DNA of 33,588 nucleotides from IMG/VR virus record IMGVR_UViG_3300036791_000712, positions 1-33,588 of that record, one strand, 5' to 3'. The position numbers were made by a program, and so were the translations under genes. Below, piece after piece: positions 1-5,373 of the stretch. This DNA comes from a virus. Position 1 is the stretch's first letter, and the number at the start of each line of letters is the position of its first letter. Under the pieces are notes generated by a model. It ran no database searches. It was not told the origin of the DNA and saw only the letters and a program-made list of their open reading frames with translations.

Positions 1-239
1 TCGGAGTTCCGCTTCGCTTTCGCGACGGACTTCTGCGCCTTCTTCTCGGCGCTCTTCTCCTTGCGGGCGGCGATTTCGGCCTGCCGGAATTCACGCTTCA
101 CAGCGTAACCGGCTTTCCGAGCGCCGAACACAACGCCGACGAATTCCGACGCGTCCTCGAGCGGGAGAGTAATCGTCTGCTCTCCGTAAGCGAGGGTGAC
201 TTCGTTGCCGGAATCGGACACGGTGAAAGATCCGTTCAT
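1..239 (-). CDS. Unknown small basic protein, 5' part only
   Basis: Reads from an ATG at 239 down to the window edge with no stop (79 codons visible), so the C-terminus is missing. The start is set by a strong SD (GGGAGGTAAC) a few bases upstream on the minus strand. The visible N-terminal half (MNGSFTVSDSGNEVTLAYGE) is mixed and looks beta-rich. The end is a Lys/Ala/Glu-rich, probably helical, basic tail (EKKAQKSVAKAKRNS). No family recognised. It contains two GAATTC sites, part of the local excess described in the findings. The SD and clean frame make the gene likely; the function is unknown. Confidence 0.72.
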   Translation of the reverse strand, partial: MNGSFTVSDSGNEVTLAYGEQTITLPLEDASEFVGVVFGARKAGYAVKREFRQAEIAARKEKSAEKKAQKSVAKAKRNS

Positions 240-303
240 TTTTGTTACCTCCCTGGTAACTAGTAGGTATTAGCCACGGAATGTGGCGTGCGCGAATTCA
301 CAC

Positions 304-352
304 GAATTCTCGCGTACAACGCGCTGCTAGAGTGCGTTCTACGCGAGAATCC
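304..352. repeat. Long near-perfect hairpin
   Basis: ATTCTCGCGTA at 306-316 pairs perfectly with TACGCGAGAAT at 340-350. After one C/C mismatch (317/339), AACGC at 318-322 pairs with GCGTT at 334-338, leaving an 11-base loop. That is 16 pairs with one mismatch. On the minus strand the stem extends by one wobble and one GC pair to 304/352. No T-run follows on either side, so it is not a typical terminator. It lies 65-110 bases upstream of the minus-strand gene that starts at 239, so an operator or leader structure is possible. Confidence 0.75.
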
Positions 353-613
353 CGAAGGATTCCCGCGCCCAGAGAGGGAGGTTCCTATTCGGGTAAATGG
401 CCGCGATAGCTAGAGCCGTTAACCTAGCACTTCCGACGGTTTATCCGCCTAGCAGAGTTCTTCGGAGATTACGCTCCGATCTGCCCTAAGTCTTGGGAGA
501 ATCTTCGTGAATTCCTCTAGCCCGATTTCCGCGCGCCGGACGTCTCTACCGCCTAGAATTAACCGCTAAAGCCCTACTAACGAATTCGCATCCGCGTTGG
601 CAACCGTAGCGAT

Positions 614-658
614 TAACCGGAAGAGATTTCCGAGTAGGATTCGGACTTCTTCCGGTTA
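614..658. repeat. Two-part hairpin
   Basis: TAACCGGAAGA (614-624) pairs with TCTTCCGGTTA (648-658), 11 perfect pairs. Inside it, TCCGA (629-633) pairs with TCGGA (641-645) around a 7-base loop. The architecture (outer stem, small internal loop, short inner stem) recurs at 964-992. Confidence 0.75.
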
Positions 659-963
659 CTAAGGGGTAAATAGCCGACTAAAGTCGTCGGAGCCACTACC
701 GATAGAAATCCCCCTAAAACTCGGGAATCCCTACGATAACCCATCCGTTTTCCGATTTAGCTAGATGCCCGGGAATTTGCGGCCGCGATCTTCCCCGCTA
801 AACCTACGCGCTAGGGAAAACGTTCGTCTAGGCCATCTGTACATTCTAGTACCGGAATTCGGCTTGTAATCTTGCCAGGATTACCGGGACCTACCGCTAA
901 GAACCCGTAAAACGCCCCAGAATTACCGAGATTTCCGGATCGGAAAGAGATCGGAAGAATTCA

Positions 964-1094
964 GGGAACTAGGCTCCGTTCGGAGTATTCCCACCGGATT
1001 TCCGACTCTACCCGCTGCGACGGGGAATCCGGAACCGGCCGCCCGGCGGCTATGGGGCCGGGCGGGAGCGGGTTAAAACCGCCGCTCCGCGGCG
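964..1094. repeat. Cluster of four adjacent hairpins
   Basis: Four stems follow one another almost without spacers: GGGAA/TTCCC (964-968/988-992) enclosing CTCCG/CGGAG; CCGGATTTCC/GGGAATCCGG (994-1003/1023-1032, one G-T wobble); CCGCCCGGC/GCCGGGCGG (1039-1047/1057-1065, perfect 9 bp); and GGAGCGG/CCGCTCC (1065-1071/1082-1088). An alternative CGCCGC/GCGGCG stem at 1080-1094 competes with the last. Confidence 0.7.
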
Positions 1095-1137
1095 AAGTCT
1101 ACCGGGTTGTCACACCGTTTAGGCGTTTACTAGATAG

Positions 1138-1163
1138 AAAACGTCCGCAAATTGCGTGTTTTT
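1138..1163. terminator. Weak terminator-like stem
   Basis: AAAAC (1138-1142) can pair with GTTTT (1158-1162) around a short CGCA/TGCG stem, with T-rich DNA on the 3' side. The stem is interrupted, so this is a weak candidate only. Confidence 0.25.
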
Positions 1164-1354
1164 CGTTCGGTCGCACCTAGGGGGACACTGCATCTGTGCA
1201 GCGGCGAGGGAAGTCCGAGTAAGGTAGGGGTAAGGGTAGGCGGTAGGCGGCTGTTACGGACGATTTGGAGGGCCTTGCAGAGAGGATTTGAGGCTAGGCG
1301 GCTCTACGCCTAGGAACGCTACCAGGAGGGATTTCCGAGTGAATTCCTGGCAAG

Positions 1355-1385
1355 AAAAAGGCCCCAAGTTTCTGGGACCTTTTCC
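1355..1385 (-). terminator. Rho-independent terminator
   Basis: On the minus strand, AAAAGGTCCCA and TGGGGCCTTTT form a stem of about ten pairs around a GAAACT loop and run into a T-tract (CCTTTTTCTT). It begins about 22 bases after the stop of the minus-strand gene 1408-1599, exactly where that gene's transcript should end. Confidence 0.8.
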
Positions 1386-1407
1386 TTACCGGGGTGTGGG
1401 TTGGTTG

Positions 1408-1599
1408 CTAAAAGCTCCGAATTTCCTCCTCCGAGAATTGGTAGCGCAGGGCTGGCTTACCAAGCAATTCTACCCAGTAAAGCGTGGGCAGGATTTGGCT
1501 GGGAATTACGTGGTGCGGTGCGCTAGGCGTGGCGATTTTGATAACGCCTACTTCGCCGGTTTTGTTGACCACGATTTTCTGGCCGACTTCGTAACGCAT
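1408..1599 (-). CDS. Small SH3-like protein of unknown function, 63 aa
   Basis: Starts at an ATG preceded by a strong SD (AAAGGAGGAAGAAA then ATG) and ends just before a strong terminator, so it is a complete monocistronic unit. The sequence opens MRYEVGQKIVVNKTGEVGVI and ends with YQFSEEEIRSF. The pattern of a hydrophobic beta strand, G-x-x-G-x-V turns and a final S-E-E-E-I resembles small SH3/KOW-like beta-barrel proteins common in phages, which often bind nucleic acid or proteins. That resemblance is by pattern only. It is the only confident gene within about 2 kb of hairpin-rich DNA and is transcribed in the same direction as the left-end gene. A plus-strand frame over the same bases (1288-1617) is judged a shadow. 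Confidence 0.82.
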   Translation of the reverse strand: MRYEVGQKIVVNKTGEVGVIKIATPSAPHHVIPSQILPTLYWVELLGKPALRYQFSEEEIRSF

Positions 1600-1667
1600 T
1601 TTCTTCCTCCTTTATAGGTGGCTTTTGCTACCAGGGTAAGTGTACCTGCCCAGGAGAGAGTGGAGCG

Positions 1668-2177
1668 GTGCACCGACGATGGTGTTGTCGAGAGAGGCCG
1701 ATTTGTGTGGTGAATTCGGAAGGTAAAAACTCCGATTTCGTATTCTCTGCGGACTACGTTTACCGTTCCGTAAACGGACGTTTTCCGCGTAGTAAACGCT
1801 CGTACAACTCGGAATCTCTGTTGAGCAGGGGTTTTCCGATCGGGTCCGAAGTACGGCGTGTAGGGTCTGTGCTAAGGCGAGGAAGTCGGAGCCCAGGTAA
1901 GGGGTTGGGTATAGGCTCCGGTGGGCGTTACGGACGATTTCCCCTGCTAATAGGAGAATTTGGAAATTCGGTAGGAAGTCTACGTGCCTATAGCGGTGGG
2001 GTCTACTTCGTAGTCCGGGTGGTAAACGGAATCTACCGGGTGTGGGCAGCGGGTAGGAAGGGCAGATATAGGCTTCAATTAAAACCTCCGATTAGCAGGG
2101 GTTTTTCCGAACTGTGCGGAAGAAGGGAGGCTAAACCCGGATTTCTGTTCGCGTCTTTTTACCCAGGTTTTGCCTAG
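1668..2177 (+). CDS. Doubtful 169-codon open frame
   Basis: A GTG-started frame with a possible SD (AGGAGA) about 12 bases upstream. About 20 stop triplets lie on this strand over the interval and all fall in the other two frames, which is unlikely by chance. Against coding: the product is very rich in Arg, Gly, Ser, Tyr and Val with no recognisable domain, third positions are not GC-biased as in the surrounding phage genes, and the interval is full of hairpins. It may be a fast-evolving or decayed gene, or chance. Confidence 0.2.
   Translation: MHRRWCCRERPICVVNSEGKNSDFVFSADYVYRSVNGRFPRSKRSYNSESLLSRGFPIGSEVRRVGSVLRRGSRSPGKGLGIGSGGRYGRFPLLIGEFGNSVGSLRAYSGGVYFVVRVVNGIYRVWAAGRKGRYRLQLKPPISRGFSELCGRREAKPGFLFASFYPGFA
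2081..2106. terminator. Bidirectional terminator-like hairpin
   Basis: AAAACCTC (2081-2088) pairs with GGGGTTTT (2098-2105) around a 9-base loop, giving an A-run on one side and a T-run on the other, so it could stop transcription from either side. It is followed at once by the TTTTTCCG/CGGAAGAA hairpin. Confidence 0.4.
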
Positions 2178-2393
2178 TGCAGCACGAACTCGAACTAGAA
2201 GTCCTTGATAATGTATATGAAATTGATACAAGAACTCGTGCTCATATGTTTAAACACATAATTCAGTGCAATTACTAGAATTTCTTAGGATTCCTTCCGT
2301 GCGACGGCGCTCCACAAGATTTCTCACTCAAAACACTCAAGTTTTTCAACTACCACACAAGAACTCCCATGGACGACCAAAAACTTCTTCCGT

Positions 2394-2700
2394 GAGAATC
2401 TCGCGCGCGTGGGTAATGCATTGCATCTAAGATCTCGCGCGCGTGCATACGCGACCCCAACCGACTACCACCGTGGATCCTTCGTGATCGCGCTAGCGTA
2501 AGCGCGCGGCTATAAGGAAGAACAAAAGATCTCTTTAATAAAGATAGTAGATCTTAAGATCTCGCGCGTACTCGCCAGCGCTAGCGGGATCACGAGCAAT
2601 CCATCCGCATCCAGTCCAGCCTCGCGTAGCGCGCGGAGATTGTTCAAGCCTCAATTCACAATAAGTAGATCTAAAGATCTCCGCGTGCATGCGTACGCGC
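2394..2700. other. Candidate replication origin with iteron-like repeats
   Basis: The 14-mer ATCTCGCGCGCGTG occurs exactly at 2398-2411 and 2432-2445, with shorter relatives at 2557-2570 (AGATCTCGCGCGTA) and 2675-2688 (AGATCTCCGCGTGC). AGATCT occurs six times (2430, 2527, 2549, 2557, 2667, 2675). Two arms of a 17-base inverted repeat with one mismatch, 2482-2498 and 2579-2595, flank an AT-rich core at about 2511-2560. Iterons, an AT-rich melting region and a large palindrome in a gene-free gap are typical of phage and plasmid origins. A packaging site or regulatory hub is an alternative. No initiator gene is visible in the window. Confidence 0.4.
2482..2595. repeat. 17-base inverted repeat around AT-rich core
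   Basis: The left arm TCGTGATCGCGCTAGCG (2482-2498) and right arm CGCTAGCGGGATCACGA (2579-2595) are reverse complements at 16 of 17 positions. They are separated by 80 bases that contain the AT-rich core and three AGATCT sites. Confidence 0.8.
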
Positions 2701-2793
2701 TACGCGAGGATTTGAAACACGCTATGCTCACGGTTAGGCCGATCGCCGTTAGCCACCTTCTTGAAGAAGCAAGTTCGTTGTCCGGCGCTGGCA

Positions 2794-2967
2794 ATGTCTG
2801 ATCGCCCCGAGGAGCGGCAGCATCCGTACGCCCAGGTTGTGGAGCTTCGCAGGTACTTGCGCCTCGCCGGTAAGCCTGATCTGGTGCGGGAGTACTGTTC
2901 GGGCTGCGGCTGTAAGCTGCCGAACTGGGAGCACAGGGTCTATATCTCAAGCTGGCCCTTTGAGTAG
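2794..2967 (+). CDS. Small Cys-rich putative zinc-binding protein, 57 aa
   Basis: The frame shows strong G/C third-position bias, as in the neighbouring phage genes, which supports coding. It holds a cysteine cluster, YCSGCGCKL, near residues 34-42, of the kind that can bind a metal, and is otherwise charged. No family recognised. The ATG at 2794 is chosen because bias begins there; an in-frame TTG at 2761 would add eleven residues. Neither start has a clear SD. A -10-like TATGCT at 2723-2728 lies upstream. It is the first plus-strand gene after the candidate origin. Confidence 0.55.
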   Translation: MSDRPEERQHPYAQVVELRRYLRLAGKPDLVREYCSGCGCKLPNWEHRVYISSWPFE

Positions 2968-2997
2968 AATCCTAAAAGCCCTGCTCACCATGCCTAT

Positions 2998-3030
2998 TAG
3001 CCATCCATCGCGGGATCCGCTATGCTTACG
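2998..3030 (+). promoter_or_regulatory. Putative promoter, copy 1 of shared element
   Basis: A 33-base stretch aligns without gaps at 24 positions to 5123-5155. Shared blocks are TAGCCATC, GCGGGAT, TATG and ACG. TAGCCA and TATGCT are 17 bases apart, the usual -35/-10 spacing. The predicted transcript would start near 3033, about nine bases before the GTG of the membrane peptide gene. Confidence 0.45.
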
Positions 3031-3041
3031 AGGCACACGCG

Positions 3042-3200
3042 GTGACACAGGCGGGCTGGTCCGTTCGGGTGGTCGGACTGGCTCGCCTTCTAAACCACCC
3101 CACCACCCGGCAGTCCGCTATCTTGCCTGACCAGACACCACTCTTCTTCCTGGGGTTCGCCCTGTTGGTCGTTCTTCTCTACATGTTGAGGATCGGTTAA
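3042..3200 (+). CDS. Small single-span membrane protein, 52 aa
   Basis: Starts at GTG (MTQAGWSVRVVGLARLL) with GAGG about nine bases upstream. Residues about 33-49 (PLFFLGFALLVVLLYML) form one clear transmembrane helix, after a basic N-terminal segment of about 30 residues, and the chain ends RIG. A basic segment before the helix predicts an N-in orientation. The next gene begins seven bases after the stop. No family recognised. Possible roles are superinfection exclusion or membrane docking of a phage complex. Its distance from the endolysin argues against holin. Confidence 0.55.
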   Translation: MTQAGWSVRVVGLARLLNHPTTRQSAILPDQTPLFFLGFALLVVLLYMLRIG

Positions 3201-3207
3201 ACCACGG

Positions 3208-3483
3208 ATGCCACTGTTCAAACGCAAGTCTCGCCCAGAGAACGACCCGCGCTACGAGTACATGGTAGGGCGGCTGGTGGGCGCATCTGAGTTGATGTCC
3301 CTGTACATGTACATTCACGGTGACTCTGAGGCTCGCGACATGGCCGAGCGCGTTCATGTCATCCTGAGCTTCTTCATGAAGGAGCACCCCGACAAGTCTG
3401 CCGCCATCAAGCTTCCTCCACGCCCACGTGGTGAGGAGGATACGCTCATCCTATCACCGAAGGAGGTGGAAGCATACAAATGA
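3208..3483 (+). CDS. Unknown phage protein, 91 aa
   Basis: The ATG lies seven bases after the membrane peptide stop and the SD is weak. The protein is charged at both ends (MPLFKRKSRPENDPRYEYMV; C-terminal EEDTLILSPKEVEAYK). The centre (GASELMSLYMYIHGDSEARD, then MAERVHVILSFFMKEH) is predicted helical and soluble. No catalytic motif or known family. Third-position bias and a 4-base ATGA overlap with a downstream mini-frame support translation. Confidence 0.75.
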   Translation: MPLFKRKSRPENDPRYEYMVGRLVGASELMSLYMYIHGDSEARDMAERVHVILSFFMKEHPDKSAAIKLPPRPRGEEDTLILSPKEVEAYK

Positions 3484-3545
3484 GAGGGATCCGCGTCGTC
3501 CGGCAGCCTGGAGGACTCTACACCACGAAGGGAGGCAACAACTAG
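3480..3545 (+). CDS. Possible 21-aa peptide
   Basis: A short frame overlapping the previous stop (ATGA), with AAGGAGGTGG about 13 bases upstream. It reads MRGIRVVRQPGGLYTTKGGN plus one residue and ends one base before the next ATG. Its 3' end also supplies the SD (AAGGGAGG) of the next gene, so it may simply be leader sequence. Confidence 0.35.
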   Translation: MRGIRVVRQPGGLYTTKGGNN

Positions 3546-3546
3546 C

Positions 3547-3747
3547 ATGTTCAAACTGACGGGAAAATCTGGCCGCAGGAACGCCAGCCCTGGCGGGGGA
3601 GCCACTCAGGCAACAGGCAGGATCGTCAGTCCCTACAACAAGTTCCGCAACACCGTTGCTCCAGGACCGCGCACCGTGGCGTTCATGCCCGATACGCAGC
3701 AGGAGCACGGCTTCGACAACGACAACGGCCCACGGATCGACGAATAA
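3547..3747 (+). CDS. Unknown small protein, 66 aa
   Basis: ATG start with AAGGGAGG eleven bases upstream. The product is basic at the N-terminus (MFKLTGKSGRRNASPGGG), rich in Gly, Pro and polar residues, and ends in an acidic tail (NDNGPRIDE). It looks largely disordered. No family recognised. It lies directly ahead of the HPI-repeat gene, whose SD follows the stop. Confidence 0.65.
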   Translation: MFKLTGKSGRRNASPGGGATQATGRIVSPYNKFRNTVAPGPRTVAFMPDTQQEHGFDNDNGPRIDE

Positions 3748-3758
3748 GGAGGAAACAC

Positions 3759-4421
3759 ATGGCAAGGATTGCTGGCCCAGTATGGGTCGTAGCGCCAGAC
3801 GGTGATGGTGTCGTCGGCGATGCTCATCCGGAGCACCCGATCGTGCTACCGCCGGACACCCCACCGGAGATCTGGGGAGACATCGAGCTGCCGACGCACC
3901 CGATCGTCATCCCAGATCCGGGCGGCGGTGAACACCCGGAGCATCCCATCGCTCCTGGTGGTGGTCCGTCGCATCCCATCGTTCTACCGCCGGACGCGAT
4001 CTGGCCTCCCGGCTCGGGGATCGACATGCCCGACCAGGGTCTGCCAGGTGAGCAGCCGCATCCCGACCAGGGATTGCCGGGCGACCAGCCGGGTGTCAGT
4101 CACCCGATCGCGCCAGGTGGCGGGCCAACGCATCCGATCGTGCTGCCCACCCCGCCCGACGGCGGTGGCGGCCCGGAGGCTGCTGGCGATCTGGACTTCT
4201 ACCAGCGCAAGACGCTCGGGTTCAACTGGGATCCGGGCTTCGACGAATGCGCGGTCGTGGGCGTTCAGGCAGGCACGACGGCGGACGACCTGATCACGGT
4301 GCGGACGGTCGCGAACAACGGCACATCGTCCGTGACGTACCCGCAGGACTTCAAGGGGAAGGTGCTGATCCGTGTCAACGGTCAGAGCGCCTACCTCGAG
4401 GGCTCGGCGACCATCAAGTAA
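3759..4421 (+). CDS. Pro/Gly-rich HPI-repeat protein, 220 aa
   Basis: The start is fixed by AAGGAGGAAACAC then ATG. Residues about 22-135 carry six His-Pro-Ile units (HPIVLPP, HPIVIP, HPIAPGG types) mixed with DQGLPG units, a low-complexity, extended, proline-rich segment. Residues about 143-220 look like a compact beta domain (FNWDPGFDECAVVGVQAG; C-terminal KVLIRVNGQSAYLEG). Repeats of this style occur in uncharacterised phage proteins, as far as I recall. A flexible linker-plus-domain build suggests a virion surface or cell-wall binding role, but nothing in the sequence proves it. The gene sits in the early accessory block, not with structural genes. Confidence 0.8.
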   Translation: MARIAGPVWVVAPDGDGVVGDAHPEHPIVLPPDTPPEIWGDIELPTHPIVIPDPGGGEHPEHPIAPGGGPSHPIVLPPDAIWPPGSGIDMPDQGLPGEQPHPDQGLPGDQPGVSHPIAPGGGPTHPIVLPTPPDGGGGPEAAGDLDFYQRKTLGFNWDPGFDECAVVGVQAGTTADDLITVRTVANNGTSSVTYPQDFKGKVLIRVNGQSAYLEGSATIK

Positions 4422-4422
4422 C

Positions 4423-4551
4423 ATGCCAGCCCGGAGTCAAGCACAGCGGAGGTGGGCCTTTGGCGTGAAGGGTGCCGCATGGGCCCGTAAGCATCATTTC
4501 GCGAATAAGGGCAAGCTGCCGAAGCGCGTCAAGCGGAAGGGCAAGCGCTGA
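4423..4551 (+). CDS. Small highly basic protein, 42 aa
   Basis: Begins one base after the previous stop (TAACATG). It reads MPARSQAQRRWAFGVKGAAW and ends in a Lys/Arg cluster (KLPKRVKRKGKR). Short proteins opening MPA(R/K)S-x-AQRR and followed by a W-A-F-x-x-K-G pattern are frequent in phage genomes and are of unknown function; the charge suggests nucleic acid binding. Its stop overlaps the probable CTG start of the RuvC-like gene, so the two are likely translationally coupled. Confidence 0.7.
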   Translation: MPARSQAQRRWAFGVKGAAWARKHHFANKGKLPKRVKRKGKR

Positions 4552-5081
4552 ACGTCGGCATCTTCGCCTGCGACCCTGGGGGAGCCACGGGGTTGGCGTG
4601 GGGAGTATTTGACCCTCACGCCGACCTCGAGGCGTCCCTCCGGGGACGCACCCACGAGGGCAGCGCGACGGTTGATGGGGATATCCGCAATCAAATCAGG
4701 GTCGTTTCAACACGCTGGCGCTCCTTCTACCAGGTCTGCGTACAGGAGGCTCTACTTCCGCATGACCACGTGTGGTACGTCTGTGAGAACTTCATCTTTC
4801 ACGGCAACTACGGCGGTGATTCGGCGGTTGTCTCAACTGCGATCATCTGGGGAGTTGAGGGATACCGCATGGGCCGCGCCGACCAGTGGGCGGCAGGTCA
4901 CGGCCGCAGACAGATTTCGGTTCCACCTGCAGTTTTGCAGACAGCAGGCGACGCCAAGTCATTTGCATCTGATGCCAGGCTCAAAGATTGGGGGCTTTGG
5001 ATCAAGGGCAAAGACCATGAGCGAAGTGCATGGCGTCACTTGGCGCTGTTTTTGAAGAAGTACCAGATTCAACACACTTGA
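4548..5081 (+). CDS. RuvC/RNase H-fold nuclease, putative Holliday junction resolvase
   Basis: Motif I is complete only if translation starts upstream of the first conventional start (TTG 4593): the frame reads NVGIFACDPGGATGLAWG, with the D-P-G-x-x-T-G signature of the RuvC superfamily. The only available start is CTG 4548, overlapping the previous TGA, with GGAAGGG six bases upstream; the frame is closed by TAA at 4506. Later acidic positions fit: Glu in CENFIF (second strand) and D-H-E-x-S-A-x-R-H-L near the C-terminus. The 177-aa length matches RuvC-like resolvases, which cut branched DNA, here probably before or during packaging. The fold is quite secure; the exact substrate is inferred. 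Confidence 0.8.
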   Translation: MNVGIFACDPGGATGLAWGVFDPHADLEASLRGRTHEGSATVDGDIRNQIRVVSTRWRSFYQVCVQEALLPHDHVWYVCENFIFHGNYGGDSAVVSTAIIWGVEGYRMGRADQWAAGHGRRQISVPPAVLQTAGDAKSFASDARLKDWGLWIKGKDHERSAWRHLALFLKKYQIQHT

Positions 5082-5122
5082 GCCTCTCGCGCCCGCGCGT
5101 GCAGTGTCCCAAACGAAGGGAC

Positions 5123-5155
5123 TAGCCATCAGCCGCGGGATAGCGTATGATCACG
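5123..5155 (+). promoter_or_regulatory. Putative promoter, copy 2 of shared element
   Basis: Gapless 24/33 match to 2998-3030: TAGCCATC, GCGGGAT, TATG and ACG are shared, and TAGCCA is 17 bases from TATGAT. A partial second copy of its upstream half (CATCAGCCGC, then GGGATAGC) follows at about 5163-5185. It would drive the packaging and head genes, with transcription starting near 5158. Confidence 0.45.
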
Positions 5156-5160
5156 CCCCA

Positions 5161-5373
5161 GTGCATCAGCCGCAGCGGGATAGCATCGCTGGAACCCCTA
5201 CCCAAGTCTGGGAGGACATACCCCTCGGGCCAGGTCAGACACCTGGCCTATATGGCCCAGGCGATTGGCAGTGGACACCTGACGGCGAGCCAATGTTCGC
5301 CCAGGACATTCAGAGAACGCCAGGTCGTGACCATGCCTGGGTTGTCCACCGCCCATGGGAGAACCCAGCCTGA
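5161..5373 (+). CDS. Unknown small protein before terminase, 70 aa
   Basis: The frame is open from GTG 5104, but the putative promoter occupies 5123-5155, so the GTG at 5161, right at the predicted transcript start, is preferred. With the earlier GTG the product would be 89 aa. Neither start has an SD. The protein is rich in Pro, Gly and Trp (GPGDWQWTPDGEPMFAQD) and ends VVHRPWENPA. No family recognised. Its stop overlaps the terminase small subunit start by one base (TGATG), which supports real translation and coupling. Confidence 0.55.
   Translation: MHQPQRDSIAGTPTQVWEDIPLGPGQTPGLYGPGDWQWTPDGEPMFAQDIQRTPGRDHAWVVHRPWENPA

Larger units (their letters stand above)
240..1354. other. Gene-free, hairpin-dense region
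   Basis: No open frame of 60 codons on either strand apart from one that starts at 1288 and runs antisense through the 1408-1599 gene. The DNA is crowded with short stops and with inverted repeats: 306-322/334-350, 347-352/357-362, 462-467/474-479, 614-624/648-658 (with 629-633/641-645 inside), 674-678/686-690, 866-871/879-884, 964-968/988-992 (with 974-978/981-985 inside), 994-1003/1023-1032, 1039-1047/1057-1065, 1065-1071/1082-1088, 1188-1192/1197-1201, 1294-1300/1307-1313 and 1322-1327/1345-1350. CTAG occurs about 16 times between 259 and 1314. Two tiny plus-strand frames with weak SDs (397-489, 30 codons; 507-569, 20 codons) are not convincing. It could be a large structured RNA locus, a packaging or regulatory region, or decayed DNA. 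Confidence 0.55.
1620..2389. other. Second hairpin-rich region, then AT-rich spacer
   Basis: No convincing gene. Stems seen include the palindrome CGGTGCACCG near 1665, CGTTTAC/GTAAACG (1757-1763/1770-1776), CGGAGCC/GGCTCCG (1887-1893/1914-1920), GAATTT/AAATTC (1956-1961/1964-1969) and TTTTTCCG/CGGAAGAA (2102-2109/2117-2124). A plus-strand open frame of 169 codons (1668-2177) is present. From about 2180 the DNA becomes AT-rich, with TTGATA repeated near 2207 and 2225, and an inverted GCACGA/TCGTGC pair flanking it. Confidence 0.5.

Noticed and set aside
397-569. Two mini-frames (30 and 20 codons) with weak SDs
   Set aside because: Too short, Arg/Ser/Pro-rich, no codon bias, and inside hairpin-dense DNA; probably chance.
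1288-1617. 109-codon plus-strand frame
   Set aside because: It covers the minus-strand 63-aa gene, which has both a strong SD and a terminator; the plus frame has neither.
240-2750. tRNA genes or a CRISPR array as explanation of the hairpins
   Set aside because: No cloverleaf with a CCA end or T-loop consensus was found, and the hairpins are not regularly spaced identical repeats.
2651-2950. 99-codon minus-strand frame across the origin candidate
   Set aside because: The plus-strand CxxCxC gene has the expected codon bias over the same bases, and the minus frame has no SD or recognisable product.
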